NCBI RefSeq assembly: GCF_000802155.2
Contig: NZ_JQGJ02000015.1
Span: forward strand, 56,266 to 120,265
Origin: Pseudomonas frederiksbergensis
GTDB lineage: Bacteria; Pseudomonadota; Gammaproteobacteria; Pseudomonadales; Pseudomonadaceae
Direction of reading: 5' to 3'
DNA length: 64,000 nt
How positions within the stretch are numbered: the stretch's first letter is position 1; the number at the start of each line of letters is the position of its first letter. The notes below the pieces were generated by a model. That model did not search any database, was not told where the DNA came from, and saw nothing but the letters and a program-made list of their open reading frames with translations. Position numbers and translations under genes: made by a program. Shown here piece after piece: positions 51,172-60,127 of the stretch.

Positions 51172-51208
51172 AAAAGGGGGTTCGGAACCAGGTTCCGAAC
51201 CCCTTTTT
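51172..51208 (+). terminator. Rho-independent terminator of trpBA
   Basis: AAAAGGGGGTTCGGAA, short loop, TTCCGAACCCCTTTTT: a long GC stem with a T-run, 25 bases after trpA. It also faces the convergent DUF4105 gene. Confidence 0.92.
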
Positions 51209-51229
51209 GTTGTTGCTTCAAAGTAACGG

Positions 51230-53191
51230 TCAGGGCAATTCCAGCCCGCCTCCGGCCTTGTGCAGTTTGCGCAGATGTTCGCCGATTTGCTTCACATTGG
51301 CTTCGCTCGCCGCAATTTCAGCTGCGCGGCTCGGCTCAAGTAATGCCCTGACTTCCTTATCCAAGTCGCCGGTCAGCGTTTGAAGCTGTTTCTGGCGCAG
51401 GCTGCTTTGCGACTCCAATCGCTGCCATTCGCTGGGTTGTGGCAATCCGTAGCCGCTGCTGCCCAGTAGTTCGGCCGGACGGCTCAAGAAGCCGCTGTTG
51501 ACGAGGATCTGTTGTAACGTCGCGTTAGCTCGCTCCATGCCGCCGTTCTGAAGCTCACGGGCACCGAGATAACGCTGCTTCACTTCATCCTGGGCCAGCA
51601 GCAATTGCCGGCGGAAACTGGCTTGCTCCAATAACAGCAGTGCCGCACTGGTGCGCAGGTCGGCCTGTTCGAACCAGCCGCGGCGTTCGGCGGCGTCCGT
51701 CGCCAGCCAGTCTTCGACGGTTTGTTGTGGGATCGGCAGGCTTTTTCTCAGCACGTCGAACATGGCCTGGTAGCGTTCGCGGAATGAGTCGAAGCGGTAC
51801 CCCAGGCGCAGGGCCTCCTTGGGGTCGTCCAGCACGCTGGTATCGGCCAGGCCACGGCCCTTTAGCACTTCCAGCAGGCCGTTGGGCATTATGCTGTCCA
51901 GGCCCTTGAGCTGTTCGTTGTTACTGCCGCTGCGCAACAGCTTCAAGCTTTCCACCGCGCAATTATTGGACAGGAAGTAATAGTTGCCGTCATAGCTCCA
52001 ATGCATTTCGGCGGCATGTTCGACGGTTTCTTCGATCTCGGTGCGCGACAGGTTCAGCGGTACGGAGGCCAGGCTGCGCAATTCGGTCTTGGTGTATTCG
52101 TCGATGACCTGGGCGAGCGGCAGCACGAACAGGCGGGACGGATATTTGCCCACCAGACCGTCCCAACTCGATAGCTGTACGTCGCCGACGAAGGCGCGGT
52201 ACGACAGCACCAGGTGCTGGTCCAGGTCCAGCCGACAGTCGGGTCCACGTGGCCGGCCCGGTGCGCAGATCACCAGGCGAAGCATGCTATGGCCCCAACG
52301 GCTTACCCAGTTCTGGTTGGCTTCGGCCAAAAGGTAATCGATGGCGTATACGCGTTCCGGATCGACCTTGCCCAGTGGCGTCTTGGCAAAGTCGTTGCCG
52401 GCATTGAGAAAGGCGAACGAGGTGGCGCAAGTGTCTTTGGCAGCGGGCGCCCAGCCGAATTGCTCACGGTAATAGCGATACAGCGCGGGCCGGCGACAGG
52501 CGTAGCTCGGGTCCAGGAGGAAATACTCCATGTTGACCGCGACGAACTCCTTGGGGCTGCTCGTCTCGTAGAGGTCCGGGCTGCGGGCAACCTGGCGGTT
52601 GTGCTGCTCTCGTTCACCGCGACGGCCGACATATTGCGGCCAGCCAGCGAGATCGAGCAGGCGCGGATCATCACTGAGCGTGAAACGACGGTCGTTCTGG
52701 CCCCGGCAATCATCTGGCAGGCCGATCAACCCGGCGCTGCTGTTACGTCGAGTACAGCGTTGGATCAGCGCACGTTCAGCATTTGGCCAGAGGCGTGAGC
52801 GGTCATAGATGTGGGTCAGTTCGTGTAGGACGGTCGCGAGCATTTCCCGGCGCACCGTACCGTGGGGGCGCAAGGTCTTTTGCTTGGCGGCGCTGCCATC
52901 GGTGAGGCTGTCCAGCAGGTTCCGGTTGAGGTCCAGCTGTGAGACCAGTGAGGCCTGGCCGTAGGCGTTGGCAGGCATCTGGTCGGTCCAGCCGACATCG
53001 ATGCGCCGGTCGAGTCGCTCGATGAAACGTGGTGGCAATGCCTGCATGGCTTCATCGAGCAATGCCTGGCTGGCCTGCTGTTGTGCCGGGCTCAAGCCGT
53101 CGCTGTTGAGATGTAGCTGGAGGCCGGCCTGGGCGGTGCTGCTCAGGAGCAGCACGACCCCGGCTGTCAGCCAGGCAGCGAGCCGCCTCAC
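51230..53191 (-). CDS. DUF4105 domain protein with possible protease-like HELTH motif
   Basis: 653 residues. Signal peptide (LTAGVVLLLSSTAQAG). An N-terminal region contains HELTHIYDR, which is zinc-peptidase-like. The middle (about residues 300-420) matches the DUF4105 family in my memory: VSRWGHSMLRLVICAP, RAFVGDVQLSSWDGLVGKYPSRLFVLP, then YYFLSNNCAVESL. It is probably periplasmic. It precedes the DUF2388 triplet on the same strand, overlapping the first member by four bases, so it may be cotranscribed. Confidence 0.8.
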   Translation of the reverse strand: MRRLAAWLTAGVVLLLSSTAQAGLQLHLNSDGLSPAQQQASQALLDEAMQALPPRFIERLDRRIDVGWTDQMPANAYGQASLVSQLDLNRNLLDSLTDGSAAKQKTLRPHGTVRREMLATVLHELTHIYDRSRLWPNAERALIQRCTRRNSSAGLIGLPDDCRGQNDRRFTLSDDPRLLDLAGWPQYVGRRGEREQHNRQVARSPDLYETSSPKEFVAVNMEYFLLDPSYACRRPALYRYYREQFGWAPAAKDTCATSFAFLNAGNDFAKTPLGKVDPERVYAIDYLLAEANQNWVSRWGHSMLRLVICAPGRPRGPDCRLDLDQHLVLSYRAFVGDVQLSSWDGLVGKYPSRLFVLPLAQVIDEYTKTELRSLASVPLNLSRTEIEETVEHAAEMHWSYDGNYYFLSNNCAVESLKLLRSGSNNEQLKGLDSIMPNGLLEVLKGRGLADTSVLDDPKEALRLGYRFDSFRERYQAMFDVLRKSLPIPQQTVEDWLATDAAERRGWFEQADLRTSAALLLLEQASFRRQLLLAQDEVKQRYLGARELQNGGMERANATLQQILVNSGFLSRPAELLGSSGYGLPQPSEWQRLESQSSLRQKQLQTLTGDLDKEVRALLEPSRAAEIAASEANVKQIGEHLRKLHKAGGGLELP

Positions 53192-53508
53192 AATGCGAGG
53201 ATAGCTTCGGCGAGAACCTGGTCACTGGCGTCGCGGGCTTCCGGTACGCGGGTACGCAATGTTTCGAAAGCCGCTTCGAGATGCGCACCACGAATCTCGC
53301 CATTGCTGGCGACGAAGCTGGCTGCGTCATCGTGGGCTTCGCGGACAATTTTCGAGTCACGAATGGATGTTGTGGTATCAGACGTGAAATCGATCGAACG
53401 CTGGGAGGCGCGAACGATGATGTTACTGGTGGCTACCAGGGTATGTGCCTGGGCCACATCGGCCAATACCAGCAGGCCAAGGGCGGCAGCAATCAGCGGG
53501 CTACGCAT
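53188..53508 (-). CDS. DUF2388 family protein, member 1
   Basis: 106 residues with signal peptide (LGLLVLADVAQAH). The family pattern is visible: IVREAHDDAASFVASNGEIRGAHLEAAFETLR and a C-terminal helix. It is the third of three tandem paralogues in transcription order and overlaps the DUF4105 gene. Secreted; function unknown. Confidence 0.85.
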   Translation of the reverse strand: MRSPLIAAALGLLVLADVAQAHTLVATSNIIVRASQRSIDFTSDTTTSIRDSKIVREAHDDAASFVASNGEIRGAHLEAAFETLRTRVPEARDASDQVLAEAILAL

Positions 53509-53535
53509 GGAACGACTCCGGAAAATTAAAGATAG

Positions 53536-53844
53536 CTATTGGACGAGAATTGCCTGTGCCAGTTCAAGGTCGCTGGCGTGAAGTTTCGGCTGGTTCCGGC
53601 GCAGGTAGTCCAGCGCCGACTCCAGTTGTGCCCCTCGCAATTGCCCATCACTGGCAATGAATGCGGCAGCGTCATCACGAGCGGCCGCGACCCGTTTATT
53701 GTCAAAGGGCGCGGAGGTCACCAGGCTCGTGGCGTAGCCGCTGGCTACCACCTGCTGGGTGAACACATCGAAGGCATGGGCCGGAACAGACCAGCAAAAA
53801 GTTGCGAGGAAAAAGGCGCTGTAGAGTTTTGAGTAAAAACGCAT
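53536..53844 (-). CDS. DUF2388 family protein, member 2
   Basis: 102 residues from the ATG at 53844; the longer frame upstream is not supported by a good site. Signal peptide (LYSAFFLATFCWSVPAHAF). The shared core is AAARDDAAAFIASDGQLRGAQLESALDYLR. Second of the three in transcription order. The three probably arose by tandem duplication and diverged in their signal peptides. Confidence 0.82.
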   Translation of the reverse strand: MRFYSKLYSAFFLATFCWSVPAHAFDVFTQQVVASGYATSLVTSAPFDNKRVAAARDDAAAFIASDGQLRGAQLESALDYLRRNQPKLHASDLELAQAILVQ

Positions 53845-53950
53845 GGGACTCGACGGTGGTTGGCGAGCTTGAAGGCTAGCGCAAACCTGCGGGCCAGAGC
53901 CAGTGCTGAAACATCGGTACACGCTTGTGTGCCCGATGTTTCATGTTGCA

Positions 53951-54268
53951 TCAAATTACCAGGATGGCCTGGGCCAGCTGCGCATCGGTGGCGTTGAGTT
54001 GCGGGGCTTGCTGGCGGATGTAATCCAGCGCGCTCTCCAGCTTCACGCCACGGATGGCGCCTTCGCTGGCCACGAAGCTGGCGGCGTCGTCACGTGCGGC
54101 TTGGACGATTTTATTGTCGCGCAGTGATGAGGTTGCGTCGGAGGTTACATCGGACGTGGCCTTGAGTGCGCCGACGATGGAATCAGTGGTCACGATAAAG
54201 CTGCTGGCGTTCGAATGGGCGGCCACGGCGAACAGTGCAACCGCGCTGAGCAGGCGAAGACGGGACAT
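53951..54268 (-). CDS. DUF2388 family protein, member 3
   Basis: 105 residues from the ATG at 54268, with GGAG eight bases upstream. Signal peptide (LSAVALFAVAAHSNAS). Core VQAARDDAASFVASEGAIRGVKLESALDYIR. It is the first in transcription order and so likely carries the main promoter, in 54269-54479. Confidence 0.85.
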   Translation of the reverse strand: MSRLRLLSAVALFAVAAHSNASSFIVTTDSIVGALKATSDVTSDATSSLRDNKIVQAARDDAASFVASEGAIRGVKLESALDYIRQQAPQLNATDAQLAQAILVI

Positions 54269-54479
54269 GATGGAACTCCTTGGATGATGTGATAGCGGTG
54301 CGTGTAGCTGGAAGAGGAGACGCGTGCTCGACTCGCTTCGCCACGTTTGCATCAATAGTAGGACAGATCGGGTTTGCTTACAGCTCTGCTGAGCGTGCCT
54401 GAGAAACTGTACTGGTAATACTTGAGGGATATCGTAACTGTTATTGTTCGGCAAGTTTGATGAAATCGAGCCCGAAACG

Positions 54480-54519
54480 ACAAGACCCGTCGCGGTTTCC
54501 CGCGACGGGTCTTGTTTTT
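54480..54519. terminator. Bidirectional terminator
   Basis: ACAAGACCCGTCGCG, loop GTTTCC, CGCGACGGGTCTTG followed by TTTTTG: a 14-bp stem. It lies between the DUF1127 gene and the DUF2388 genes. Confidence 0.9.
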
Positions 54520-54570
54520 GCAATTCGGTGCTGGCGGTGGACCCGGTGGGTCAGGGCCAGCGACGCTGAG

Positions 54571-54786
54571 TTAGCGCCAGAACGGCTTGCTCAGCTCTTC
54601 GTAGCGCTGTGCTTCGCTGATACCGGCGTCTGCCAGCAGGCGCGAATCCAGACGAGCCAGTTGATGGCGGCTGGCGATGCGGCGCTGCCACAGCATCAGG
54701 TTAGCGATAACGCGAAGAGGCAGGGAAGCCTGGTTTTTTTCAGCTTTGTCTTCGAAAAACAGCTCGGAACTGAGTGTACGTTCCAT
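54571..54786 (-). CDS. DUF1127 small protein
   Basis: 71 residues from the ATG at 54786, preferred because GGAAGG lies nine bases upstream; the ATG at 54795 leaves no spacing. The C-terminal DUF1127 part is RHQLARLDSRLLADAGISEAQRYEELSKPFW. Members are often arginine-rich small regulators of metabolism in alpha- and gammaproteobacteria. Upstream (54787-55104) is a cluster of TACAG/CTGTA half-sites. Confidence 0.85.
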   Translation of the reverse strand: MERTLSSELFFEDKAEKNQASLPLRVIANLMLWQRRIASRHQLARLDSRLLADAGISEAQRYEELSKPFWR

Positions 54787-55104
54787 GGTTGACATCCTTC
54801 CGCTTGTGGCGGGATTAGGTAGTGGTTTAACTGGTGCCCATGATCCTCCCGTTTGGCCAGAGTCAGTAGATACAGTTCATCTGTATTGTGAGAGACCAGT
54901 TAACTGTTAAAGGGCGGTGTACTGGTCGATATTGATGCAACTGTACCTGTCGGCACTGATTTGGTGCATTTATTGATGGAGTGATGCTTTAGGTAGGAAA
55001 AGGCTGTAGGAAAACACCGGTACAGCAGTACAGTTTTTGTCAATTATCAATCCTGACGCCCGGCTTCCCAAAACTGTATTTGCTGTAACGGTGATCCAGC
55101 TGTA
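54787..55104. promoter_or_regulatory. Intergenic region with eight TACAG/CTGTA half-sites
   Basis: Eight half-sites occur in about 240 bases: TACAG at 54871, 55021 and 55029, and CTGTA at 54881, 54941, 55074, 55083 and 55100. The first two form ATACAG-TTCAT-CTGTAT (54870-54886), a perfect 6-5-6 inverted repeat. CAGTTAACTG at 54897 is another palindrome. No regulator gene is adjacent. It lies upstream of the DUF1127 gene and just past the 3' end of the CoA-transferase gene. Confidence 0.5.
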
Positions 55105-56598
55105 TCAAACCGCGAGCATGCGCCCGGTTGCTTCCAGGTTCATGTGCCAGCTGAGTGCGTCGCGCAGGATATGCGGGGTATGCCCTCCTAAGGTACACGC
55201 CGCTTCGAAGTATTCGTTCAGCGCTTGGCGATAAGACGGATGTACGCAGTTGTCGATGATGACTCGCGCCCGCTCTCGTGGCGCCAGACCCCGCAAATCA
55301 GCCAGGCCAATCTCGGTCACCAGAATGTCGACATCATGCTCGGTATGGTCCACATGGCTGACCATTGGCACGACGCTGGAAATCGCGCCGCCCTTGGCGA
55401 TGGATTTGGTGACGAAAACAGCCAGGTGTGCGTTCCGGGCGAAATCCCCCGAACCACCGATGCCATTCATCATTCGCGTGCCACATACATGGGTCGAGTT
55501 GACATTGCCGTACAGGTCGAACTCCAGCGCCGTGTTGATGCCGATGATGCCCAGGCGTCGCACCACCTCGGGATGGTTGGAGATCTCCTGCGGACGCAGG
55601 ACCAATTTGTCCTTGTATTTCGCCAGATTCCCAAAGACATCACTGTTGCGCCGAGCCGACAAGGTTATGGAGCTTCCGGAAGCGAAACTTAGCTTGCCGG
55701 CATCGATGAGGTCGAAGGTGGAGTCCTGCAACACCTCGGAATACATCGTCAGCTCTTCGAACGGGGAATCGATCAATCCGCACATCACCGCGTTGGCAAT
55801 GTTGCCGATGCCGGCCTGCAGGGGGCCAAGCTTGTTGGTCATGCGCCCAGCGGCGACTTCTTGCTTGAAGAAACTGATCAGGTGGTCGGCAATGGCCTGG
55901 GTGTCTTCGTCGGGCGGCAAGACCGTGGAAGGCGAGTCTGCCTGTTGGGTGATGACAATGGCGGCGATCTTTTCCGGCGGGATCGGGATGGCCGTGCTGC
56001 CGATTCGGTCGTCAACCTTCACCAAGGGGATCGGCAGCCGAGTCGGGCGGTAGCTCGGTATATAAATGTCGTGCAACCCTTCCAGGTCCGGGTTGTGGGC
56101 CAGGTTGATCTCGACAATCACTTGCTTGGCAAAAATTGCAAAACTGGCGGAGTTTCCCACCGACGTGGTCGGCACGATATGACCTTGCTCGGTAATCGCT
56201 ACTGCTTCGATCACGGCAATATCCGGTAGCTTGAGCTGGGCGTTACGCATCTGTTCGACGGTTTCCGAAAGATGCTGGTCGATGAACATCACTTCGCCTG
56301 CGTTAATAGCCTTGCGCAGGGTGCTGTCCACTTGGAAGGGCATGCGTCGTGCCAGTACGCCGGCTTCCGTAAGTTGTTTGTCCAAATCGTTGCCCAGGCT
56401 TGCTCCGGTCATGAGGCTGATTTTCAGCGGCGTGACCTTGGCGCGCTCGGCCAGCGCGTGCGGCACGGCCTTGGCTTCTCCGGCACGGGTGAAACCGCTC
56501 ATGCCGACGGTCATGCCGTCTTCAATCAACAAGGCTGCTTCGGCAGCGCTCATCACTTTGTTCAACAACGAAGGCAGGCGGATGCGATCACGATACAT
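55105..56598 (-). CDS. Acetyl-CoA hydrolase/transferase family protein
   Basis: 497 residues. N-terminal half with GMTVGMSGFTRAGEAKAVPHAL, C-terminal half with VCGTRMMNGIGGSGDFARNAHLAVFVTKS. It resembles succinyl-CoA:acetate CoA-transferases (AarC/ScpC-like) as well as acetyl-CoA hydrolases, with a catalytic glutamate expected in the middle. Cytoplasmic acetate or propionate metabolism is likely. It stands alone. The intrinsic terminator at 56751 precedes it and ends the pnt operon. Confidence 0.9.
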   Translation of the reverse strand: MYRDRIRLPSLLNKVMSAAEAALLIEDGMTVGMSGFTRAGEAKAVPHALAERAKVTPLKISLMTGASLGNDLDKQLTEAGVLARRMPFQVDSTLRKAINAGEVMFIDQHLSETVEQMRNAQLKLPDIAVIEAVAITEQGHIVPTTSVGNSASFAIFAKQVIVEINLAHNPDLEGLHDIYIPSYRPTRLPIPLVKVDDRIGSTAIPIPPEKIAAIVITQQADSPSTVLPPDEDTQAIADHLISFFKQEVAAGRMTNKLGPLQAGIGNIANAVMCGLIDSPFEELTMYSEVLQDSTFDLIDAGKLSFASGSSITLSARRNSDVFGNLAKYKDKLVLRPQEISNHPEVVRRLGIIGINTALEFDLYGNVNSTHVCGTRMMNGIGGSGDFARNAHLAVFVTKSIAKGGAISSVVPMVSHVDHTEHDVDILVTEIGLADLRGLAPRERARVIIDNCVHPSYRQALNEYFEAACTLGGHTPHILRDALSWHMNLEATGRMLAV

Positions 56599-56750
56599 GG
56601 ATGGTTATCTCGGGCTGGAAGCAGGATGCGCAGTCTAGAGAATTCGCGCTGAGCCCGACCCGCTACAAAAGTCGCATTTAAGGCGTCTATTACGGGCGTT
56701 TCAGGCAAAACATTGTTACCGGATCGGTAACTTTTCGCCTTGATACAAAT

Positions 56751-56780
56751 CAAAACGCCCCGAAAAGTCGGGGCGTTTTG
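56751..56780. terminator. Bidirectional terminator after pntB
   Basis: CAAAACGCCCCGA, loop AAAG, TCGGGGCGTTTTG: 13-bp stem with A/T runs. It lies 15 bases past the pntB stop. Confidence 0.92.
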
Positions 56781-56795
56781 ATGAATTGCTGAAGC

Positions 56796-58232
56796 TTATT
56801 CCACGGCTTTGACCATGTCTTCAATGACTTTCTTGGCGTCACCGAACACCATCATGGTCTTGTCGAGGTAGAACAGTTCGTTGTCCAGGCCGGCATAGCC
56901 GCTGGCCATCGAGCGCTTGTTGACGATGATGGTCTTGGCCTTGAAGGCTTCGAGGATCGGCATGCCGGCAATCGGCGACTTCGGATCGTTCTTCGCCGCC
57001 GGGTTGACCACGTCGTTGGCGCCGAGCACCAGTACCACGTCGGCCTGGCCAAACTCGGAGTTGATGTCTTCCATCTCGAACACCTGGTCGTAAGGCACTT
57101 CGGCCTCGGCCAGCAGGACGTTCATGTGCCCGGGCATGCGACCGGCCACCGGGTGGATCGCGTATTTAACGGTCACACCATGGTGAGTCAGCTTCTCGGT
57201 CAGCTCTTTCAGCGCGTGCTGCGCCCGCGCTACCGCCAGCCCGTAGCCCGGCACGATGATCACCGTGTCGGCGTTGGTCAGCAGGAAGGTCGCGTCGTCG
57301 GCCGAACCGGACTTCACCGGACGGGCTTCTTTCGAGCCTGCCGGGCCAGCCGCATCTGGCGCGTTGCCGAAACCGCCGAGCAGCACGTTGAAGAACGAAC
57401 GGTTCATCGCCTTGCACATGATGTACGAGAGGATTGCACCGCTCGAACCTACCAGCGAACCGGCGATGATCAGCATCGAGTTGTTCAGCGAGAAGCCGAT
57501 ACCCGCCGCAGCCCAACCGGAATAACTGTTGAGCATCGACACCACCACCGGCATGTCCGCGCCGCCGATCGGGATGATGATCAGCACACCCAGGACAAAC
57601 GCCAGGGCCAGCATCAAGGCGAACGCGCCGAGGTTGCCGGTGAACATGAAGGCCAGGCCCAGGCCCAGCGTCGCCAGGCCCAGGATCAGGTTGAGCTTGT
57701 GCTGGCCGCCAAACTGTACCGGTGCGCCCTGGAATAGGCGGAACTTGTACTTGCCCGAGAGCTTGCCGAAAGCGATCACCGAACCGGAGAAGGTAATTGC
57801 ACCAATGGCGGCGCCGAGGAACAGTTCCAGGCGGTTACCGGCCGGAATCGAATCCCCCAGTTGTTTGACGATTCCCAGGGACTGCGGCTCGACTACGGCG
57901 GCGATGGCAATGAACACCGCGGCCAGGCCGATCATGCTGTGCATGAACGCCACCAGCTCCGGCATCTTGGTCATCTCGACGCGCTTGGCCATGATCGAGC
58001 CAGCGGTACCGCCGACCAGCAGGCCCACGATGACGTAGCCGATGCCGGCGGTTGCCAGCTCTGCCCCCAATTTGTAGATAAGTCCGACGGTGGTAAGCAC
58101 CGCCAGCGCCATGCCGAGCATGCCGAAAAGGTTGCCGCGGCGGGATGTGGTGGGGTGCGACAGGCCTTTGAGGGCCTGGATGAAGCAGACGGACGCGATC
58201 AGGTAGAGCGTCGTTACCAGGTTCATGCTCAT
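56796..58232 (-). CDS. pntB: NAD(P) transhydrogenase subunit beta
   Basis: 478 residues. About nine membrane helices in the first 270 residues, then a C-terminal NADP-binding domain (DTVIIVPGYGLAVARAQHALKEL, and LVLGANDVVNPAAKNDP). With the alpha subunits it couples hydride transfer between NADH and NADP to proton movement. It overlaps pntAB by one base. Confidence 0.96.
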   Translation of the reverse strand: MSMNLVTTLYLIASVCFIQALKGLSHPTTSRRGNLFGMLGMALAVLTTVGLIYKLGAELATAGIGYVIVGLLVGGTAGSIMAKRVEMTKMPELVAFMHSMIGLAAVFIAIAAVVEPQSLGIVKQLGDSIPAGNRLELFLGAAIGAITFSGSVIAFGKLSGKYKFRLFQGAPVQFGGQHKLNLILGLATLGLGLAFMFTGNLGAFALMLALAFVLGVLIIIPIGGADMPVVVSMLNSYSGWAAAGIGFSLNNSMLIIAGSLVGSSGAILSYIMCKAMNRSFFNVLLGGFGNAPDAAGPAGSKEARPVKSGSADDATFLLTNADTVIIVPGYGLAVARAQHALKELTEKLTHHGVTVKYAIHPVAGRMPGHMNVLLAEAEVPYDQVFEMEDINSEFGQADVVLVLGANDVVNPAAKNDPKSPIAGMPILEAFKAKTIIVNKRSMASGYAGLDNELFYLDKTMMVFGDAKKVIEDMVKAVE

Positions 58233-58555
58233 TACTTGGGCGCCTCTTCTTTTACGGCTTTCGGGGCTTTTTTCTTGAACATCTCAAGCATGCGGCGCGT
58301 CACCAGGAAGCCACCGAATACGTTGACCGCGGCCAGGGCCACGGCGAGGGTGCCCATGGTCTTGCCCAGCGGCGTTACGGTCAGGGCAGCGGCGAGCATC
58401 GCGCCGACGATCACGATCGCTGAAATGGCGTTGGTCACCGCCATCAACGGTGTGTGCAGCGCTGGCGTCACGTTCCAGACCACGTGGTAGCCGACATAAA
58501 TCGCCAGCACAAAGATGATCAGGTTGTAGATACCGGGGGAGATAAGCTCTTCCAT
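58232..58555 (-). CDS. pntAB: NAD(P) transhydrogenase subunit alpha part 2
   Basis: 107 residues, three or four membrane helices (LIIFVLAIYVGYHVVWNVTPALHTPLMAVTNAISAI). It is the membrane part of split alpha, as in alpha-proteobacteria and pseudomonads. It sits 15 bases after pntAA and overlaps pntB by one base. Confidence 0.94.
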   Translation of the reverse strand: MEELISPGIYNLIIFVLAIYVGYHVVWNVTPALHTPLMAVTNAISAIVIVGAMLAAALTVTPLGKTMGTLAVALAAVNVFGGFLVTRRMLEMFKKKAPKAVKEEAPK

Positions 58556-58570
58556 TGTCTGAATCCCTGC

Positions 58571-59692
58571 TTAGGCGTTTTTGCGGATGACTTGGCCGTC
58601 GCGGCACATCAGGCACGCGGCGACGATGTCGTCTTCCAGGTTCACGTCGAACTGACCTTCCTTGGTGAAGACCAGCTTCAGGAAGTCCAGCAGGTTACGG
58701 GCGTACAGCGCCGAAGCATCGGCCGCGACTTCACCGGCCAGGTTGGTGGGGCCGACGATGGTGACGCCGTTCTCGACAACCACCTGATCGGCCACGGTCA
58801 ACGGGCAATTGCCACCCTGGGCTGCCGCGAGGTCGATGACCACGGAGCCGGGTTTCATCTGCGCGACGGTTTCGGCGCTTAGCAGCGTCGGTGCCTTGCG
58901 GCCCGGAATCAACGCGGTGGTGATGACAATGTCCGCCTGCTTGGCGCGCTCATGCACGGCTTGGGCCTGGCGCTGCATCCAGCTGGCAGGCATGGGCCGG
59001 GCATAACCGCCGACGCCGACCGCGCATTCACGCTCTTCGTCGGTCTCGTAAGGCACGTCGACGAACTTGGCCCCGAGGGATTCGATTTGTTCCTTCACCG
59101 CCGGGCGCACATCCGAAGCCTCGATCACGGCGCCCAGGCGCTTGGCCGTGGCAATCGCCTGAAGTCCGGCCACGCCGGCGCCGAGAATCAACACGCGCGC
59201 CGCTTTCACGGTGCCCGCAGCGGTCATCAGCATCGGCATGAAGCGCGGATAGTAGTGAGCGGCCAGCAGAACGGCCTTGTAGCCGGCGATATTCGCTTGA
59301 GACGACAGCACATCCAGGCTCTGGGCACGGGAGGTGCGTGGCGCGGCCTCGAGGGCGAAAGCGGTTATGCCGCGTTCAGCCAGCTTGGCGATGGTTTCGT
59401 TGTTGAACGGATTGAGCATGCCCACCAGAACGGTGCCGCTCTTGATCAGCGACAGTTCGCTGTCGCTAGGGGCAACCACCTTGAGAATCAACTCAGCCCC
59501 AAACGCATCATTGGCATCGCCAATGGTTGCGCCGGCCGCTGCATAAGCACTATCGATCACGCTGGCCTTGGTGCCAGCGCCGCTCTGGACAGTGACTTTA
59601 TGGCCTTGGCCGATGAGCTTCTTGATGGTTTCCGGGGTAGCAGCAACCCGTGTTTCACCCGGTTGGGTTTCGAGGGGAACACCAATGTGCAC
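58571..59692 (-). CDS. pntAA: NAD(P) transhydrogenase subunit alpha part 1
   Basis: 373 residues from the GTG at 59692 (GGAG eight bases upstream); the upstream ATG frame has no support. NAD-binding: VLILGAGVAGLQAIATAKRLGAVIEASD. The N-terminal MHIGVPLETQPGETRVAATPE resembles alanine dehydrogenase. Soluble part of the transhydrogenase on the cytoplasmic side. First gene of the operon. Confidence 0.95.
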   Translation of the reverse strand: MHIGVPLETQPGETRVAATPETIKKLIGQGHKVTVQSGAGTKASVIDSAYAAAGATIGDANDAFGAELILKVVAPSDSELSLIKSGTVLVGMLNPFNNETIAKLAERGITAFALEAAPRTSRAQSLDVLSSQANIAGYKAVLLAAHYYPRFMPMLMTAAGTVKAARVLILGAGVAGLQAIATAKRLGAVIEASDVRPAVKEQIESLGAKFVDVPYETDEERECAVGVGGYARPMPASWMQRQAQAVHERAKQADIVITTALIPGRKAPTLLSAETVAQMKPGSVVIDLAAAQGGNCPLTVADQVVVENGVTIVGPTNLAGEVAADASALYARNLLDFLKLVFTKEGQFDVNLEDDIVAACLMCRDGQVIRKNA

Positions 59693-60127
59693 GTCAAATC
59701 TCCTGCGTGATCTTATTGAGTAAACCCAGGCACTTCGGATGGTGCGGCTGGGGCGGCCGATCAGCACGATCCCGCCAAACCAGGCGGGGCGCGGCATTTT
59801 GCAGGCGAAAATTCAGCCCTTCAAGGGATTATGACGTGTGACGAAAAATTAACTACAAGTCACCCTGTGACCGAATGTCGCAACCCCTGAGCCCAACTGG
59901 CCGTGGAGCCTTGTTTTTCAAGCAATACGCGTGCAATTATCATACTTTTCCATTGCTCCTGTGAATGAATAGTCATCCGTTGGGAAATATGGCTCAAGGC
60001 CACGTATCTAGGCGGTTGTGGGACGATTGTACCGAGTCCATAACAGTTTAGTTTTATGCGACATAAAGTTATATCTGTAGCGCTTATAATTAGCTGACTA
60101 CGCGGTTAGGATTGTTATTTTCCCAGC
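59693..60127. other. Intergenic region between pntAA and the LysR gene
   Basis: 435 bases without a gene. The part near 59700-59900 should contain the pnt promoter on the minus strand. The centre (about 59920-60120) is AT-rich. I see no repeat or terminator of note. Confidence 0.5.
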
